Notes under the pieces: generated by a model
Told to the model about the DNA's origin: nothing
The model's input: only the letters and a program-made list of their open reading frames with translations
Database searches by the model: none
Part shown: positions 54,151-62,118 of the stretch, piece by piece
How positions within the stretch are numbered: position 1 is the stretch's first letter
How the letters are laid out: each line of letters begins with the position of its first letter
DNA from: Psychroflexus lacisalsi
Lineage (GTDB): Bacteria > Bacteroidota > Bacteroidia > Flavobacteriales > Flavobacteriaceae
Assembly (NCBI RefSeq): GCF_020164495.1
Contig: NZ_JAIQYZ010000001.1
Span: forward strand, 310,001 to 374,000
DNA length: 64,000 bases
Direction of reading: 5' to 3'
Program-made: the position numbers and the translations under genes

Positions 54151-54618
54151 ATGCAGGAAATTGAACGTAAATTCTTAGTAAATTCTAATGCTTATAAAAG
54201 TGAAGCATCTAAAAGTAAACGAATTTCTCAGGGTTTTTTGAATTCGCATAAAGAGAGGACTGTAAGAGTTAGAATTATTGATGACAAAGGTTTTATAACC
54301 ATCAAAGGTAAAAGTTCTGAATCCGGGCTTTCAAGATTCGAATGGGAAACTGAAATCCCTTACGAAGAAGCCAAAACTCTTTTAAAACTTTGTGAGCCCG
54401 GACGAATAGAAAAGACACGGTACTACATCAACGTGGGTCAACATATTTTTGAAGTTGATGAGTTTTATGGAGATAACCAAGGTCTTATTGTGGCAGAAAT
54501 AGAATTAGCTAACGAAGACGAGGCCTTCGAAAAACCAAATTGGTTGGGTCAGGAAGTGACAGGAGAGGTGAAGTACTACAACTCCATGCTTTCAACTCAT
54601 CCTTATCAAAGTTGGTAG
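54151..54618 (+). CDS. CYTH domain protein (triphosphate tunnel metalloenzyme)
   Basis: The 155-residue protein starts MQEIERKFLVNS, the ExExK motif (Glu3, Glu5, Lys7) of the CYTH superfamily. RTVRVRIIDDKGFITIKGKS, LSRFEWETEIPYEEA and FEVDEFYGDNQGLIVAEIEL give further tunnel strands. Small bacterial members like this one usually hydrolyse inorganic triphosphate. It directly abuts the HIT gene (no gap). It is cytoplasmic. Confidence 0.92.
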   Translation: MQEIERKFLVNSNAYKSEASKSKRISQGFLNSHKERTVRVRIIDDKGFITIKGKSSESGLSRFEWETEIPYEEAKTLLKLCEPGRIEKTRYYINVGQHIFEVDEFYGDNQGLIVAEIELANEDEAFEKPNWLGQEVTGEVKYYNSMLSTHPYQSW

Positions 54619-54634
54619 TTATATTACCGACTCT

Positions 54635-55564
54635 CTATTCCGGACTTGCAATAACCGTCATAATGCCCAAAGACAGCTTTCTTTGTAAAAGCTTTTTTGG
54701 CATAAAACCAATCATATCTGCGACAAAAGGTACGATTTCATCTTCCATACTTTTATCCCATGCAATACCTTTTTCTTCCATTTTACTCATCCAGTGTAGT
54801 AGGTAAGGATCCATGGTCCCATAATTAAACAGGTGTTCTATTTTCCACCCATTTTTATTGAGCAAAAGGTCAATATTTTTTGGAGAAAAAAGTGAAGTAT
54901 GTCGAGGTGTATGCCATCCAGCCCAGTCTTTACCGAATTTTTTCCTGCTAGACGAATCAAAATTGGGGACTTCGATGATGAGCTTTGTAGTAGATTTTGA
55001 AATCGATTTTAAATAGTTGAGATGATCTGAAGGTGTATAATCATGTTCCAGATAATGCCACATGGTAATAACGTCTGGTTTGAGGCTTTTAGGCAAATCA
55101 TTTACCTGACCTATGCGTAAATCAAGACCCTCATATTCGCTTTCCTGGTTTTTCCATCCTTCGTTTGAAAAATCAATTCCAAGGGCCTTACAGCTTGTTT
55201 TTTCTTTGCACATTTTCAAGAAGCTGGGCTTTCCACAACCAATGTCGAGGACAAGAGAAGCTGGGTTCAATTCGTGAACTTGTTGTACACGTTTTAATTT
55301 TCTGAGGTCTAGTTTTTTAAAACTATTCTCGACTAATTTTCCGAATTTTCCCCAGGCTTCAGACCCCCGGTAGGGGAGATAAAATTTGGTATAATAATTT
55401 TTCAGTTGACTCTCAGGAACTCTTGGATTTAAAAACACAAAGTTGCAATTTCTGCATTGATCAAAATTGAACATCTCTTTGTTAGAGTGCATTTGTGCTG
55501 ACGTTGAGGTGTAATGATGAATATTCCCTGAATTGCAAACGGGACAATTTTCAATTTTTTGCAT
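54635..55564 (-). CDS. Class I SAM-dependent methyltransferase with N-terminal zinc-ribbon
   Basis: The 309-residue protein begins with a likely zinc ribbon, CPVCNSGNI (Cys7, Cys10) and FDQCRNCNF (about 37-40). The SAM-binding motif I is LVLDIGCGKPSFLKMC (about 103-118), followed by ALGIDFSNEGW and PDVITMWHYLEHDYTP. The pattern is that of small-molecule or glycan methyltransferases (Methyltransf_23); substrate is unknown. A -7-like TAAATTTG (minus strand, 55570-55577) ends only 5 bp from the ATG, suggesting a leaderless mRNA. The 190 bp beyond it (55565-55754) hold nothing else I can name. Confidence 0.87.
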   Translation of the reverse strand: MQKIENCPVCNSGNIHHYTSTSAQMHSNKEMFNFDQCRNCNFVFLNPRVPESQLKNYYTKFYLPYRGSEAWGKFGKLVENSFKKLDLRKLKRVQQVHELNPASLVLDIGCGKPSFLKMCKEKTSCKALGIDFSNEGWKNQESEYEGLDLRIGQVNDLPKSLKPDVITMWHYLEHDYTPSDHLNYLKSISKSTTKLIIEVPNFDSSSRKKFGKDWAGWHTPRHTSLFSPKNIDLLLNKNGWKIEHLFNYGTMDPYLLHWMSKMEEKGIAWDKSMEDEIVPFVADMIGFMPKKLLQRKLSLGIMTVIASPE

Positions 55565-55754
55565 GGTTGCAAATTTACACCAAACTAGTTATAAGACATT
55601 CTAGACAGTTGATAAAAAACTTCTTAAAGAAATGATTTTTTTCTAAATAATTCCCAATCTAAAAGATTCATAAAAAGATATTTCAATCGGACTTAGATCT
55701 GCATAAGTCTTTAGTTTTAGTCTGAATAAACATTTTATTGAATGTGATACTTTT

Positions 55755-56162
55755 TTATTTCTTCTCTTTATTTAGATTCAACCTTGTAATTTCTATTCCA
55801 TACGGTAAACAGGTACTTTCTTCATCTTCTGCTGTAATGAATATTTCGACAGGTTGGTATGGGAAAGAGGCTTTGAAAGTTGAAGTTGATTCATTTTTAG
55901 GGTTAAAATGACCAGTATTTCTTACCGTCCCTTTTTCTGATACTACCCAGATCACATAAATATTTTTTGGATTTTGGAGTCTTTCTGGTGCCGCTAGATT
56001 TTTTGCTTCCAGAGTGACTAGGTAATTTGGGTCATCTTGTTCTTTAATTTCTGCAGTAATATCTGCTCCAGGTGTTACTTTAGAAACAGGGAACTCGAGA
56101 GTTTCACTACAGGAACTTAGAATCACCATTAAAAGCATTATGAATTTAAGTTTTGTATTCAT
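55755..56162 (-). CDS. Small lipoprotein of unknown function
   Basis: The 135-residue protein has a signal and lipobox (VILSSC, Cys18). An Ig-like beta-sandwich seems likely after that: DPNYLVTLEAKNLAAPERLQNP, NIYVIWVVSEKGTVRNTGHF, STFKASFPYQPVEIFITAE (read in parts). I do not recognise the family. It is 17 bp downstream of the mscS stop in the same direction, so the two may share a transcript. Confidence 0.65.
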   Translation of the reverse strand: MNTKLKFIMLLMVILSSCSETLEFPVSKVTPGADITAEIKEQDDPNYLVTLEAKNLAAPERLQNPKNIYVIWVVSEKGTVRNTGHFNPKNESTSTFKASFPYQPVEIFITAEDEESTCLPYGIEITRLNLNKEKK

Positions 56163-56179
56163 TTTATGGGGTTTTGTTT

Positions 56180-57073
56180 TTAATTAGAATTTTTTATTTC
56201 TTCTTTTTTAAAGTCAATTTTTAGCGATTTTGACGAATCGTAATTCTTCAATTCAATAATAGATGCCGGTAAGCTAAAGCCTTCAGATATTAACGCGGTT
56301 ACTACTTGATCCATCACCTCAGAGCGAACGCTTTCATGAACAGATCGTTTTGTTGATTTATATGTATCTATCCAAAATCTAACTTTCAAATTTATGGTGT
56401 TGGTTGCTAGGTCATCAATAGAAATGCTTGGTTTTTTTTCTCCTTTCAAGACACCTTCTACCTTACTAAGCGTTTTTTTGATTATCTCAAAGGCCTTTAT
56501 TGGGCTGTTCTCATAAGCTATTCCTACGACAAATTCATAGCGTAAGAACCCATCTAGGGTATAATTGAATAATGGATTTTTAATGATGATGGAATTTGGA
56601 AGAAACACATCTTTACCATCTGGTGTTTTTACTAAGGTTTCGCGAATACTTATGTCTTTGACGTGTCCTATAATTCCATTTACCTCAATTAAATCATCCA
56701 GCCTAAAAGGACTTTTAAAAGCTAGGACGATTCCCGCTAAAAAGTTTTCGCCAATATCTTTAAGCGCAAAACCAATTACAAAAGTCAACAAGCCTGCTCC
56801 TGCTAGAACTTTGTTTGTAAATGAATCCAATCCAAGTAAGTAAAGTGCGATTAAGACTACGATAGTTTTTATCGCAAAGCTTATGATTTGTGATATAAAA
56901 GTTGCCGTGATGTGGTTTGGAGACTTTTTAACTAAACGCACCCTCACCCTTTGCTCTACGAAATTAGCTATCAAAAATCCTACAATCAGGAAAAGCAAAG
57001 TCAAACCTAGGTTGATATAATTCGTCTCAAAATATTGAATTAGATTATCATAAAATACCTCAGACCTATTCAT
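56180..57073 (-). CDS. mscS: MscS-family mechanosensitive channel
   Basis: The 297-residue protein is a small-conductance mechanosensitive channel. Three membrane helices lie near 17-35, 60-82 and 88-115. The pore helix and MscS signature are VLAGAGLLTFVIGFALKDIGENFLAG (seen as AGAGLLTFVIGFAL). The following beta domain has FRLDDLIEVNGIIGHVKDISIRET and FLPNSIIIKNPLFNYT. Length is normal. It sits in a minus-strand cluster of envelope genes, 73 bp from the coiled-coil lipoprotein gene, which fits an osmotic or envelope-stress set (inference). Confidence 0.94.
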   Translation of the reverse strand: MNRSEVFYDNLIQYFETNYINLGLTLLFLIVGFLIANFVEQRVRVRLVKKSPNHITATFISQIISFAIKTIVVLIALYLLGLDSFTNKVLAGAGLLTFVIGFALKDIGENFLAGIVLAFKSPFRLDDLIEVNGIIGHVKDISIRETLVKTPDGKDVFLPNSIIIKNPLFNYTLDGFLRYEFVVGIAYENSPIKAFEIIKKTLSKVEGVLKGEKKPSISIDDLATNTINLKVRFWIDTYKSTKRSVHESVRSEVMDQVVTALISEGFSLPASIIELKNYDSSKSLKIDFKKEEIKNSN

Positions 57074-57146
57074 AGAATCAGTTTTTTTAAAGCCAAAATC
57101 ATTTAATCATTTTAAAACTTCTGAAAATAATTTAGTTTGAAAGATG

Positions 57147-57698
57147 TTAATTCCTACTTTCTTCCATTTCCTTTTCAAATGCATTTATGCTTTTGTCCAA
57201 GGCAGTTTTGAGTTGAATGACTTCAGATTTTAATTCTTCTTTTTTCTCACCACTTGCTTTTTCAAACTCGTTTAGTTTCTTTCTTAACTCTGCTTGGCGT
57301 TGAGTCATTTTTTGTTTTTCTTCTAGGTATTTGTCTTGAAGATCATCGCTAAGATTATTGTAATTTCTTTCAGCTTCTTCAGTCTTCACCTCAATGTCAC
57401 TTCTTAATTCTTCTATTCTGTCACTTAGGTTTTTCCATTTTTCAGCTCCATATTCCTTTGACACTTTCATGACATCATTCATTTCTTTTTGAAGATCTTC
57501 GGATGTTGTTTCTCCATCTTTGTTGGATGAATTACAGCCAACCATTAAGGATAAAACGACTAAAATTGTGACAAGCAAATTCAATTTATTGCTCTTGATA
57601 TTATGCGAGCTTTTAGTAATTGATAAAGTTTCTTCTTTATCAAAATAACGATTTCCCAGATCAGATTCTTTATTTGTTTTGTAATCTTGTTCGTTCAT
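57147..57698 (-). CDS. Coiled-coil lipoprotein, unknown family
   Basis: The 183-residue protein has an unusual 38-residue charged N-terminus before a hydrophobic segment (NLLVTILVVLSLMVGC) with a lipobox-like Cys at about 55. From about residue 65 on it is a continuous charged coiled coil (EKWKNLSDRIEELRSDIEV, QRQAELRKKLNEFEKAS and similar). No shorter start codon in frame precedes the hydrophobic segment closely. The long pre-signal stretch may mean an anchored inner-membrane form instead of a lipoprotein. Function unknown; position suggests envelope stress. Confidence 0.6.
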   Translation of the reverse strand: MNEQDYKTNKESDLGNRYFDKEETLSITKSSHNIKSNKLNLLVTILVVLSLMVGCNSSNKDGETTSEDLQKEMNDVMKVSKEYGAEKWKNLSDRIEELRSDIEVKTEEAERNYNNLSDDLQDKYLEEKQKMTQRQAELRKKLNEFEKASGEKKEELKSEVIQLKTALDKSINAFEKEMEESRN

Positions 57699-57763
57699 TT
57701 TTCAACAATTTATTTGTTGGTATATTTTAAATCTTAAGCTAGCAATTGTTTTATCTAATATTT

Positions 57764-58423
57764 TTAATCGTCTTCATAGTCTTTGACCTCTACATCATAA
57801 CTGGAGCCAGCAATATCTTCTTTGCTGATTAAGTATTTGGAAGTCAGAATCTGATACTTATTTTTTTCTTCAGTATTCACAGTCCAAATGAATTTGTGCG
57901 CATCTTCAAATTTCTTATTTCCCTCAAGTTGATCTGCAAACAATCGCTTTACCAAGCTGCTATCTTTTAAGCCTCCGGCAATGATTTTAGCCAGTGTTTC
58001 TCTATCTTCTCCGATGTCAACTCCATCGTCTTCCAGCACTTCAAACTTAAGTAAAGTCGCTTCAGTATTCGGGAACGTTCCGTTGTAAGCTTTGTATAAT
58101 AGCTGGTTGATGTTGAACAAATCGTAATGCAAATTCGGTTCAGGATATTCTTCTGCGACTTTATCATTTGTCATTTCGTGAGAAATAGAATGAATTTGAC
58201 CTTCGTTAAGTTGGTCACTCAACTTGTAGGTCAAAACTATACTGGCAGCTTCATTTGGTTCGAAATCTGAAATTGCCATAAATAGCATCTCTCTCAAATT
58301 TTCATCTTTTACATCATCAGCTTCAGGAAAATCAAATTCTTTAAGCAAGGCTGAATAGTCTTCATTCGACCAGTAAGAGTCGAGTTCGTTTAAGGTCTTG
58401 GCTTCTAAAACTTTTACTTTCAT
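57764..58423 (-). CDS. Hypothetical cytoplasmic protein in the OmpA-like operon
   Basis: The 219-residue acidic protein has no signal peptide or membrane helix. Segments such as SIVLTYKLSDQLNEGQIHSISHEM and NINQLLYKAYNGTFPNTEATLL suggest a helical globular fold; I recognise no family. It starts 3 bp after the stop of the OmpA-like gene, so it is cotranscribed with a two-protein outer-membrane set despite looking cytoplasmic, which is its only functional clue. Confidence 0.6.
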   Translation of the reverse strand: MKVKVLEAKTLNELDSYWSNEDYSALLKEFDFPEADDVKDENLREMLFMAISDFEPNEAASIVLTYKLSDQLNEGQIHSISHEMTNDKVAEEYPEPNLHYDLFNINQLLYKAYNGTFPNTEATLLKFEVLEDDGVDIGEDRETLAKIIAGGLKDSSLVKRLFADQLEGNKKFEDAHKFIWTVNTEEKNKYQILTSKYLISKEDIAGSSYDVEVKDYEDD

Positions 58424-58426
58424 ATC

Positions 58427-59869
58427 TTATTTTTCAATTTTACTTTGTTCGTTATTTGGTTTGCTGTACACTGTAATTACAACTCTACGTTCTTTTGGGA
58501 TGATCTTACTTGACGCAAATGCATCTCCAAAATTTTGTACATAAATTTTATTGAGGAGCACAAACTTTGATACAAATTCCTTTAAGTAATCTAGTCTCTT
58601 GTCCGTCAAAGCTTTATTGATGCTTTGATTACCAGAAGCATCCGTATAACCCGAAAGCATGACTTTTTCAACCGGTCTGCTTTGAAGAATTTCTTTCAAT
58701 TCATCCAAAACATTGTTTGCGGGCACTATTTTACCAATTTCATAAAATGTAGTGACACTTACCGAGTCTACCTCTTTCGTTTTATAAACAAGCACTTCAT
58801 TAATCTTATAAACCGTGTCTGTTTTTCGTTGCAGAAGCTCCTTCTGAGTAAGTCGATTTTTAAGTTGTTCGATCGTATCATTTTGAGAATTTAATTTCTC
58901 GTAAAATGCTTCTTCGCTTCTATTTTCTAAAACAATAGTTTCTCTTACCGGTACTTCCTTTTCAACATAAACTGTATCAACCTGTTTGGAGTTAGAAACT
59001 ACGGTTGGTTGCACGTTAGTTTGTCTTTGAGCTGGTTCATACCTCACGATTTCTCTGTAAGTAGACTCCACTTTTTGATCACTTGTTCTTTCTATCTGTT
59101 TCGCAGGAGCTTCGTTTTGGATGTAAATAGGCTCTCTTTTTTCTTGATCATCCTGGCTAGATTCTAAACGCTCAACTCTCTTTTTTAAACCAGTATTTTC
59201 AGCCTTGGAATCTTCTTTCCTTTGTGAGCTGTCATCTTGTTTTTCAACATTTTTGTTGATCTCCCTTATCACAAAAACCGTGTCTGTCTTTTGAATTTTA
59301 TCTTTTTCAGAATTTACTTTAGTTGCATTTATCGAGTCATTTTCAGTGTTGCTTTTTCCTGATATAATCTGAAGTTTCTGAGCTTTGGTCAAAGTAAAGA
59401 CGCTATCAGGAAGATACCTGGACTTGTCATCTTCATTGATCTGCTTCTGAAATTCTTTGAGCTTCTTATCCTGAGCCTTTAGACTCGTTTTGATTATTGA
59501 ATCTTTAGCTTGTGAAGCATTTTTACTAATTTCCGATTTTTTACTTCCTTCTGAATCTTTTATCTGGGATTGATTTCTAATTAAAGAAGATTTGTTTTCA
59601 TAAATAAGTTTCTGTGAATAAGCACTATCAGAAGAAATAATGATAATGTTTTTCCGATCCTGAGGACTTATCACAGAGTCATTTCGCTTCATTTGGGTTT
59701 TATCCGTCATTCCCGATTCAACCCTTTCAGTTTCCATAGAAACTTTTAGAGCTGTCTCACTATCGATATATAATCCAGTATAGCTCGTGTTTTTAGTACT
59801 GCAGGCAACAATTGAAACGACCAGAGCAACCGAATAAATAAGTGTTTTTATTTTTTTATTCCCATCCAT
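58427..59869 (-). CDS. OmpA-domain lipoprotein with long charged/coiled-coil middle
   Basis: The 480-residue protein has a lipobox Cys23 (SIVACS). Residues about 40-350 are low-complexity, charged and helical, rich in Lys, Asp, Glu, Ser and Gln, with recurring DTVY/DTVF words (KTDTVFVIREINK, VDTVYVEKEVPV, KTDTVYKINEVLV). The C-terminal OmpA/peptidoglycan-binding domain (about 365-472) has FYEIGKIVPANNVLDELKEIL, VMLSGYTDASGNQSINKALTDKRLDYL (in parts). It would tie the outer membrane to peptidoglycan. It overlaps the upstream barrel gene by 22 bp, so the pair is translationally coupled. Confidence 0.82.
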   Translation of the reverse strand: MDGNKKIKTLIYSVALVVSIVACSTKNTSYTGLYIDSETALKVSMETERVESGMTDKTQMKRNDSVISPQDRKNIIIISSDSAYSQKLIYENKSSLIRNQSQIKDSEGSKKSEISKNASQAKDSIIKTSLKAQDKKLKEFQKQINEDDKSRYLPDSVFTLTKAQKLQIISGKSNTENDSINATKVNSEKDKIQKTDTVFVIREINKNVEKQDDSSQRKEDSKAENTGLKKRVERLESSQDDQEKREPIYIQNEAPAKQIERTSDQKVESTYREIVRYEPAQRQTNVQPTVVSNSKQVDTVYVEKEVPVRETIVLENRSEEAFYEKLNSQNDTIEQLKNRLTQKELLQRKTDTVYKINEVLVYKTKEVDSVSVTTFYEIGKIVPANNVLDELKEILQSRPVEKVMLSGYTDASGNQSINKALTDKRLDYLKEFVSKFVLLNKIYVQNFGDAFASSKIIPKERRVVITVYSKPNNEQSKIEK

Positions 59870-61014
59870 AAATCAAGTTCTAAGGCCAATCCAGCCGTTG
59901 GTATAATAGATAATTTTTCCAGATTTTCTGTTCCTTTTTCTCCAAGTATAAGGATGCCAGCGTTAAAACGAACAACTTTAAACATCCTAAAACCAAGGCC
60001 AGTGTAGATCGGTAAATCTACTCCTGGAGTCACATATTCTGTACCTTCAGCATCTTCTATTGGTTCGAACAACACTCCGACAGAAAACCCAAATGAATCG
60101 AAAATGCGTGACTTCATGGCGAGTTTGCTTTTGTTATTGAAAGGAATGGTTATACCAACTCCAGGGGTAAAATCGATATTATCTACAGATGAATTATCGA
60201 TATCCACAGATTTACTCCAGGCGTACATTCCTACATTTACAGGTAGCGTAAAGCGTTCCTTGTCTGTTTGTACAGACTTTATATTTACCTTTTTATAATG
60301 TTGTACAATATCACTATTGATAAAGGGAGTAAGTTCAGAACTCATCAACTCCACAAGGTGGTCCACCTTTTCCTGTATCAATTCATTGGCTTTCTCGCTT
60401 TCTTCATCTCTGGTAGTTTTCTTGAAAAATCTACTGAATTTAAAATCATCCTGATTTTTCAGCTCTTGAAGTACAAGAGACGAAGGTGCTTCAGCCGGAA
60501 TCATGTTTTTAGATTCATGGTATTTTAAAGATTCTTTTATTAGTTTTTCTAGCTCTTCATAAACGTTTTTAGACTTGTTGACATTTACATTTTTTCCATC
60601 ATAGTAAATGTTATTCATCAAGAGAAAGCGAATCCTGCTTTCAAGGTTTTCTAGCAATTCCTTTTTTTGAGTGTTCGACATTATCTTGTATGTGATGATT
60701 TCAAAATCATATTTTGTATTTGATCTCAAAACTGGCGGAACAATAATGTTGAACGTTTCAGAAGAGTTATTTTCAATTCTATTCCATAGATAAGAATGCA
60801 GGATGAAATCTTTATCATCGTAAGAGATGTTGACTTTCACCATTTCTATATCCTTGCCAGCTTCTCCAACTATAGTCAAGGTTTCATCAAATGGTATTCT
60901 TGGCGTATTATAAAATGTACCAGATTCAAAATCTATTTTAACGCTTCTCTCCTGTGCGAAACAAGCAGTAACTGAAATGAGAGCTAAAAGCTGCATGAGT
61001 AATTTTCTATTCAT
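59848..61014 (-). CDS. Exported protein with C-terminal beta-barrel-like region, partner of the OmpA lipoprotein
   Basis: The 388-residue protein has a signal peptide (1-20, TACFAQ). An N-terminal beta domain (about 22-115, MVKVNISYDDKDFILHSY) is followed by a helical middle (about 118-235). A C-terminal part (about 255-388) is made of amphipathic strands (FGFSVGVLFEPIE, YTGLGFRMFKVVRFNAGILILG, AGLALELDLWMGIKK). I do not recognise the family. Its last 22 bp overlap the OmpA-like gene. First gene of the minus-strand cluster. Confidence 0.65.
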   Translation of the reverse strand: MNRKLLMQLLALISVTACFAQERSVKIDFESGTFYNTPRIPFDETLTIVGEAGKDIEMVKVNISYDDKDFILHSYLWNRIENNSSETFNIIVPPVLRSNTKYDFEIITYKIMSNTQKKELLENLESRIRFLLMNNIYYDGKNVNVNKSKNVYEELEKLIKESLKYHESKNMIPAEAPSSLVLQELKNQDDFKFSRFFKKTTRDEESEKANELIQEKVDHLVELMSSELTPFINSDIVQHYKKVNIKSVQTDKERFTLPVNVGMYAWSKSVDIDNSSVDNIDFTPGVGITIPFNNKSKLAMKSRIFDSFGFSVGVLFEPIEDAEGTEYVTPGVDLPIYTGLGFRMFKVVRFNAGILILGEKGTENLEKLSIIPTAGLALELDLWMGIKK

Positions 61015-61107
61015 GTTTATATTTTTTTAATGTGTTTTATAAATTATTAAATGTGAAAACTTATTTTAAAAATCGAGAGGAAATTAATGTGATCAATTAG
61101 AACTGAT

Positions 61108-61329
61108 TTACTTTTTCCTTTTCTCTTCGAGAGTTAGTTTCTTCAACATCGAAAAAATCAAACCTCCAGAAATCGCCCCAAGTATATACAATAAAGCACT
61201 TGCTGCAGATAATGGAATTTGCAGTTTCCAATTGAAAAATTTTAGATTAACGGTTTCCATGTTTTGAAAGGCAAAAATAATTGCAGCCAAAACTATTATA
61301 AGAAGTAAGATGGATTTGAGGGTGCGCAT
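61108..61329 (-). CDS. LapA family (DUF1049) small inner-membrane protein
   Basis: The 73-residue protein has two hydrophobic helices (about 6-22 and 42-62) separated by QNMETVNLKFFNWKLQIPLS, the LapA/DUF1049 pattern of a helix pair around an NxxxVxxxF segment, and a basic C-terminus (LEEKRKK). LapA of E. coli (YciS) helps regulate lipopolysaccharide synthesis through FtsH; the same role here is only possible. It lies about 93 bp upstream of the OmpA cluster and may head it. Confidence 0.8.
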   Translation of the reverse strand: MRTLKSILLLIIVLAAIIFAFQNMETVNLKFFNWKLQIPLSAASALLYILGAISGGLIFSMLKKLTLEEKRKK

Positions 61330-61675
61330 CGTAATTGAGTTTTAGAAAGTGAATTTTATATATTCTGAAACTAAAAATATTTTAGACCATCTCAATTTTT
61401 ATAAGAAGTTCTAGGAGAAAAAAACCTACATACCTATGATTTTTCAGCCATGTTTAATTGGCTTTTACCTTTATGGTAAAGATACGATAGAAACTTATCA
61501 TTTTAGATAATTAATTAAGTTTAATCAATAAAGAGTCTTAAAATTATGTTGATGTAATTTTTAAGTTCTGCTTACATTCAGAATTGTAAATTATCGAGCT
61601 ATGAGTCTCAGAAATTACCTGCTTTCTTTCAACCGAGTTCTCCTTCTTGTCTGTTTTGGTTTGCGACAGGTATAT
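61330..61675. other. Intergenic region, no gene seen
   Basis: AT-rich sequence between the LapA gene start and the terminator of the dksA-like gene. I see no coding frame longer than about 30 codons and no repeat. It must hold the promoter for the minus-strand LapA gene. Confidence 0.4.
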
Positions 61676-61718
61676 AAACCATAAAAGCACAGAATTAAAC
61701 TCTGTGCTTTTATGGTTT
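61676..61718. terminator. Strong terminator after the ileS/dksA-like pair
   Basis: An 18-bp perfect stem (61676-61693 with 61701-61718) and 7-base loop. It lies 16 bp beyond the stop of the minus-strand TraR/DksA-like gene; A- and T-rich stem ends would let it act in both directions. Confidence 0.9.
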
Positions 61719-61733
61719 TAGGACTTTATAGGT

Positions 61734-62117
61734 TTACTGTTTATTTTTAGCTTCAATGCTTAGTGTTGCATGTGGTACTAAAATCAAACGCTCTTTACGG
61801 ATTAGTTTTCCAGTTTCACGGCAAATACCATAAGTCTTATTCTCAATACGAATTAAGGCATTTTGAAGATCACGGATAAATTTCCCTTGTCTTATGGCCA
61901 ATTGAGAATTTGCTTCCTTGCTCAAAGTGTTGCTGCCTTCGTCGAAGGACTTAAAGGTAGGAGCAGTATCTTCAGTATCGTTACTGCTACCGTTTTTATA
62001 CGCGTCTTCGTAGAGGTTAAGTTGATTTTTAGCTTTTTCAATTTTTTCTAAAATCAACTTTTTAAACTCTGCTAATTCCTTGTCAGAATAGCGCTCTTTA
62101 TTCTTTTGTTCACTCAT
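61734..62117 (-). CDS. TraR/DksA-family protein
   Basis: From ATG 62117 the product has 127 residues and starts MSEQKNKERYSDKELAEFKKLI. A helical hairpin with DTEDTAPTFKSFDEGSNTLSKE is followed by the DksA-like LQNALIRIENKTYGICRETGKLI and LILVPHATLSIEA. The zinc finger keeps only one Cys (ICRETG); the CxxC pairs are gone, common in Bacteroidota members. It would bind the RNA polymerase secondary channel. The start at 62117 lies 1 bp after the ileS stop; an in-frame ATG at 62135 overlapping ileS is less likely. Cotranscribed with ileS. Confidence 0.88.
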   Translation of the reverse strand: MSEQKNKERYSDKELAEFKKLILEKIEKAKNQLNLYEDAYKNGSSNDTEDTAPTFKSFDEGSNTLSKEANSQLAIRQGKFIRDLQNALIRIENKTYGICRETGKLIRKERLILVPHATLSIEAKNKQ

Positions 62118-62118
62118 T

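Noticed and set aside
61600-61683. Short plus-strand frame of 27 codons beginning ATGAGTCTC
   Set aside because: Too short, no conserved features, and it runs into the terminator stem of the opposite gene.
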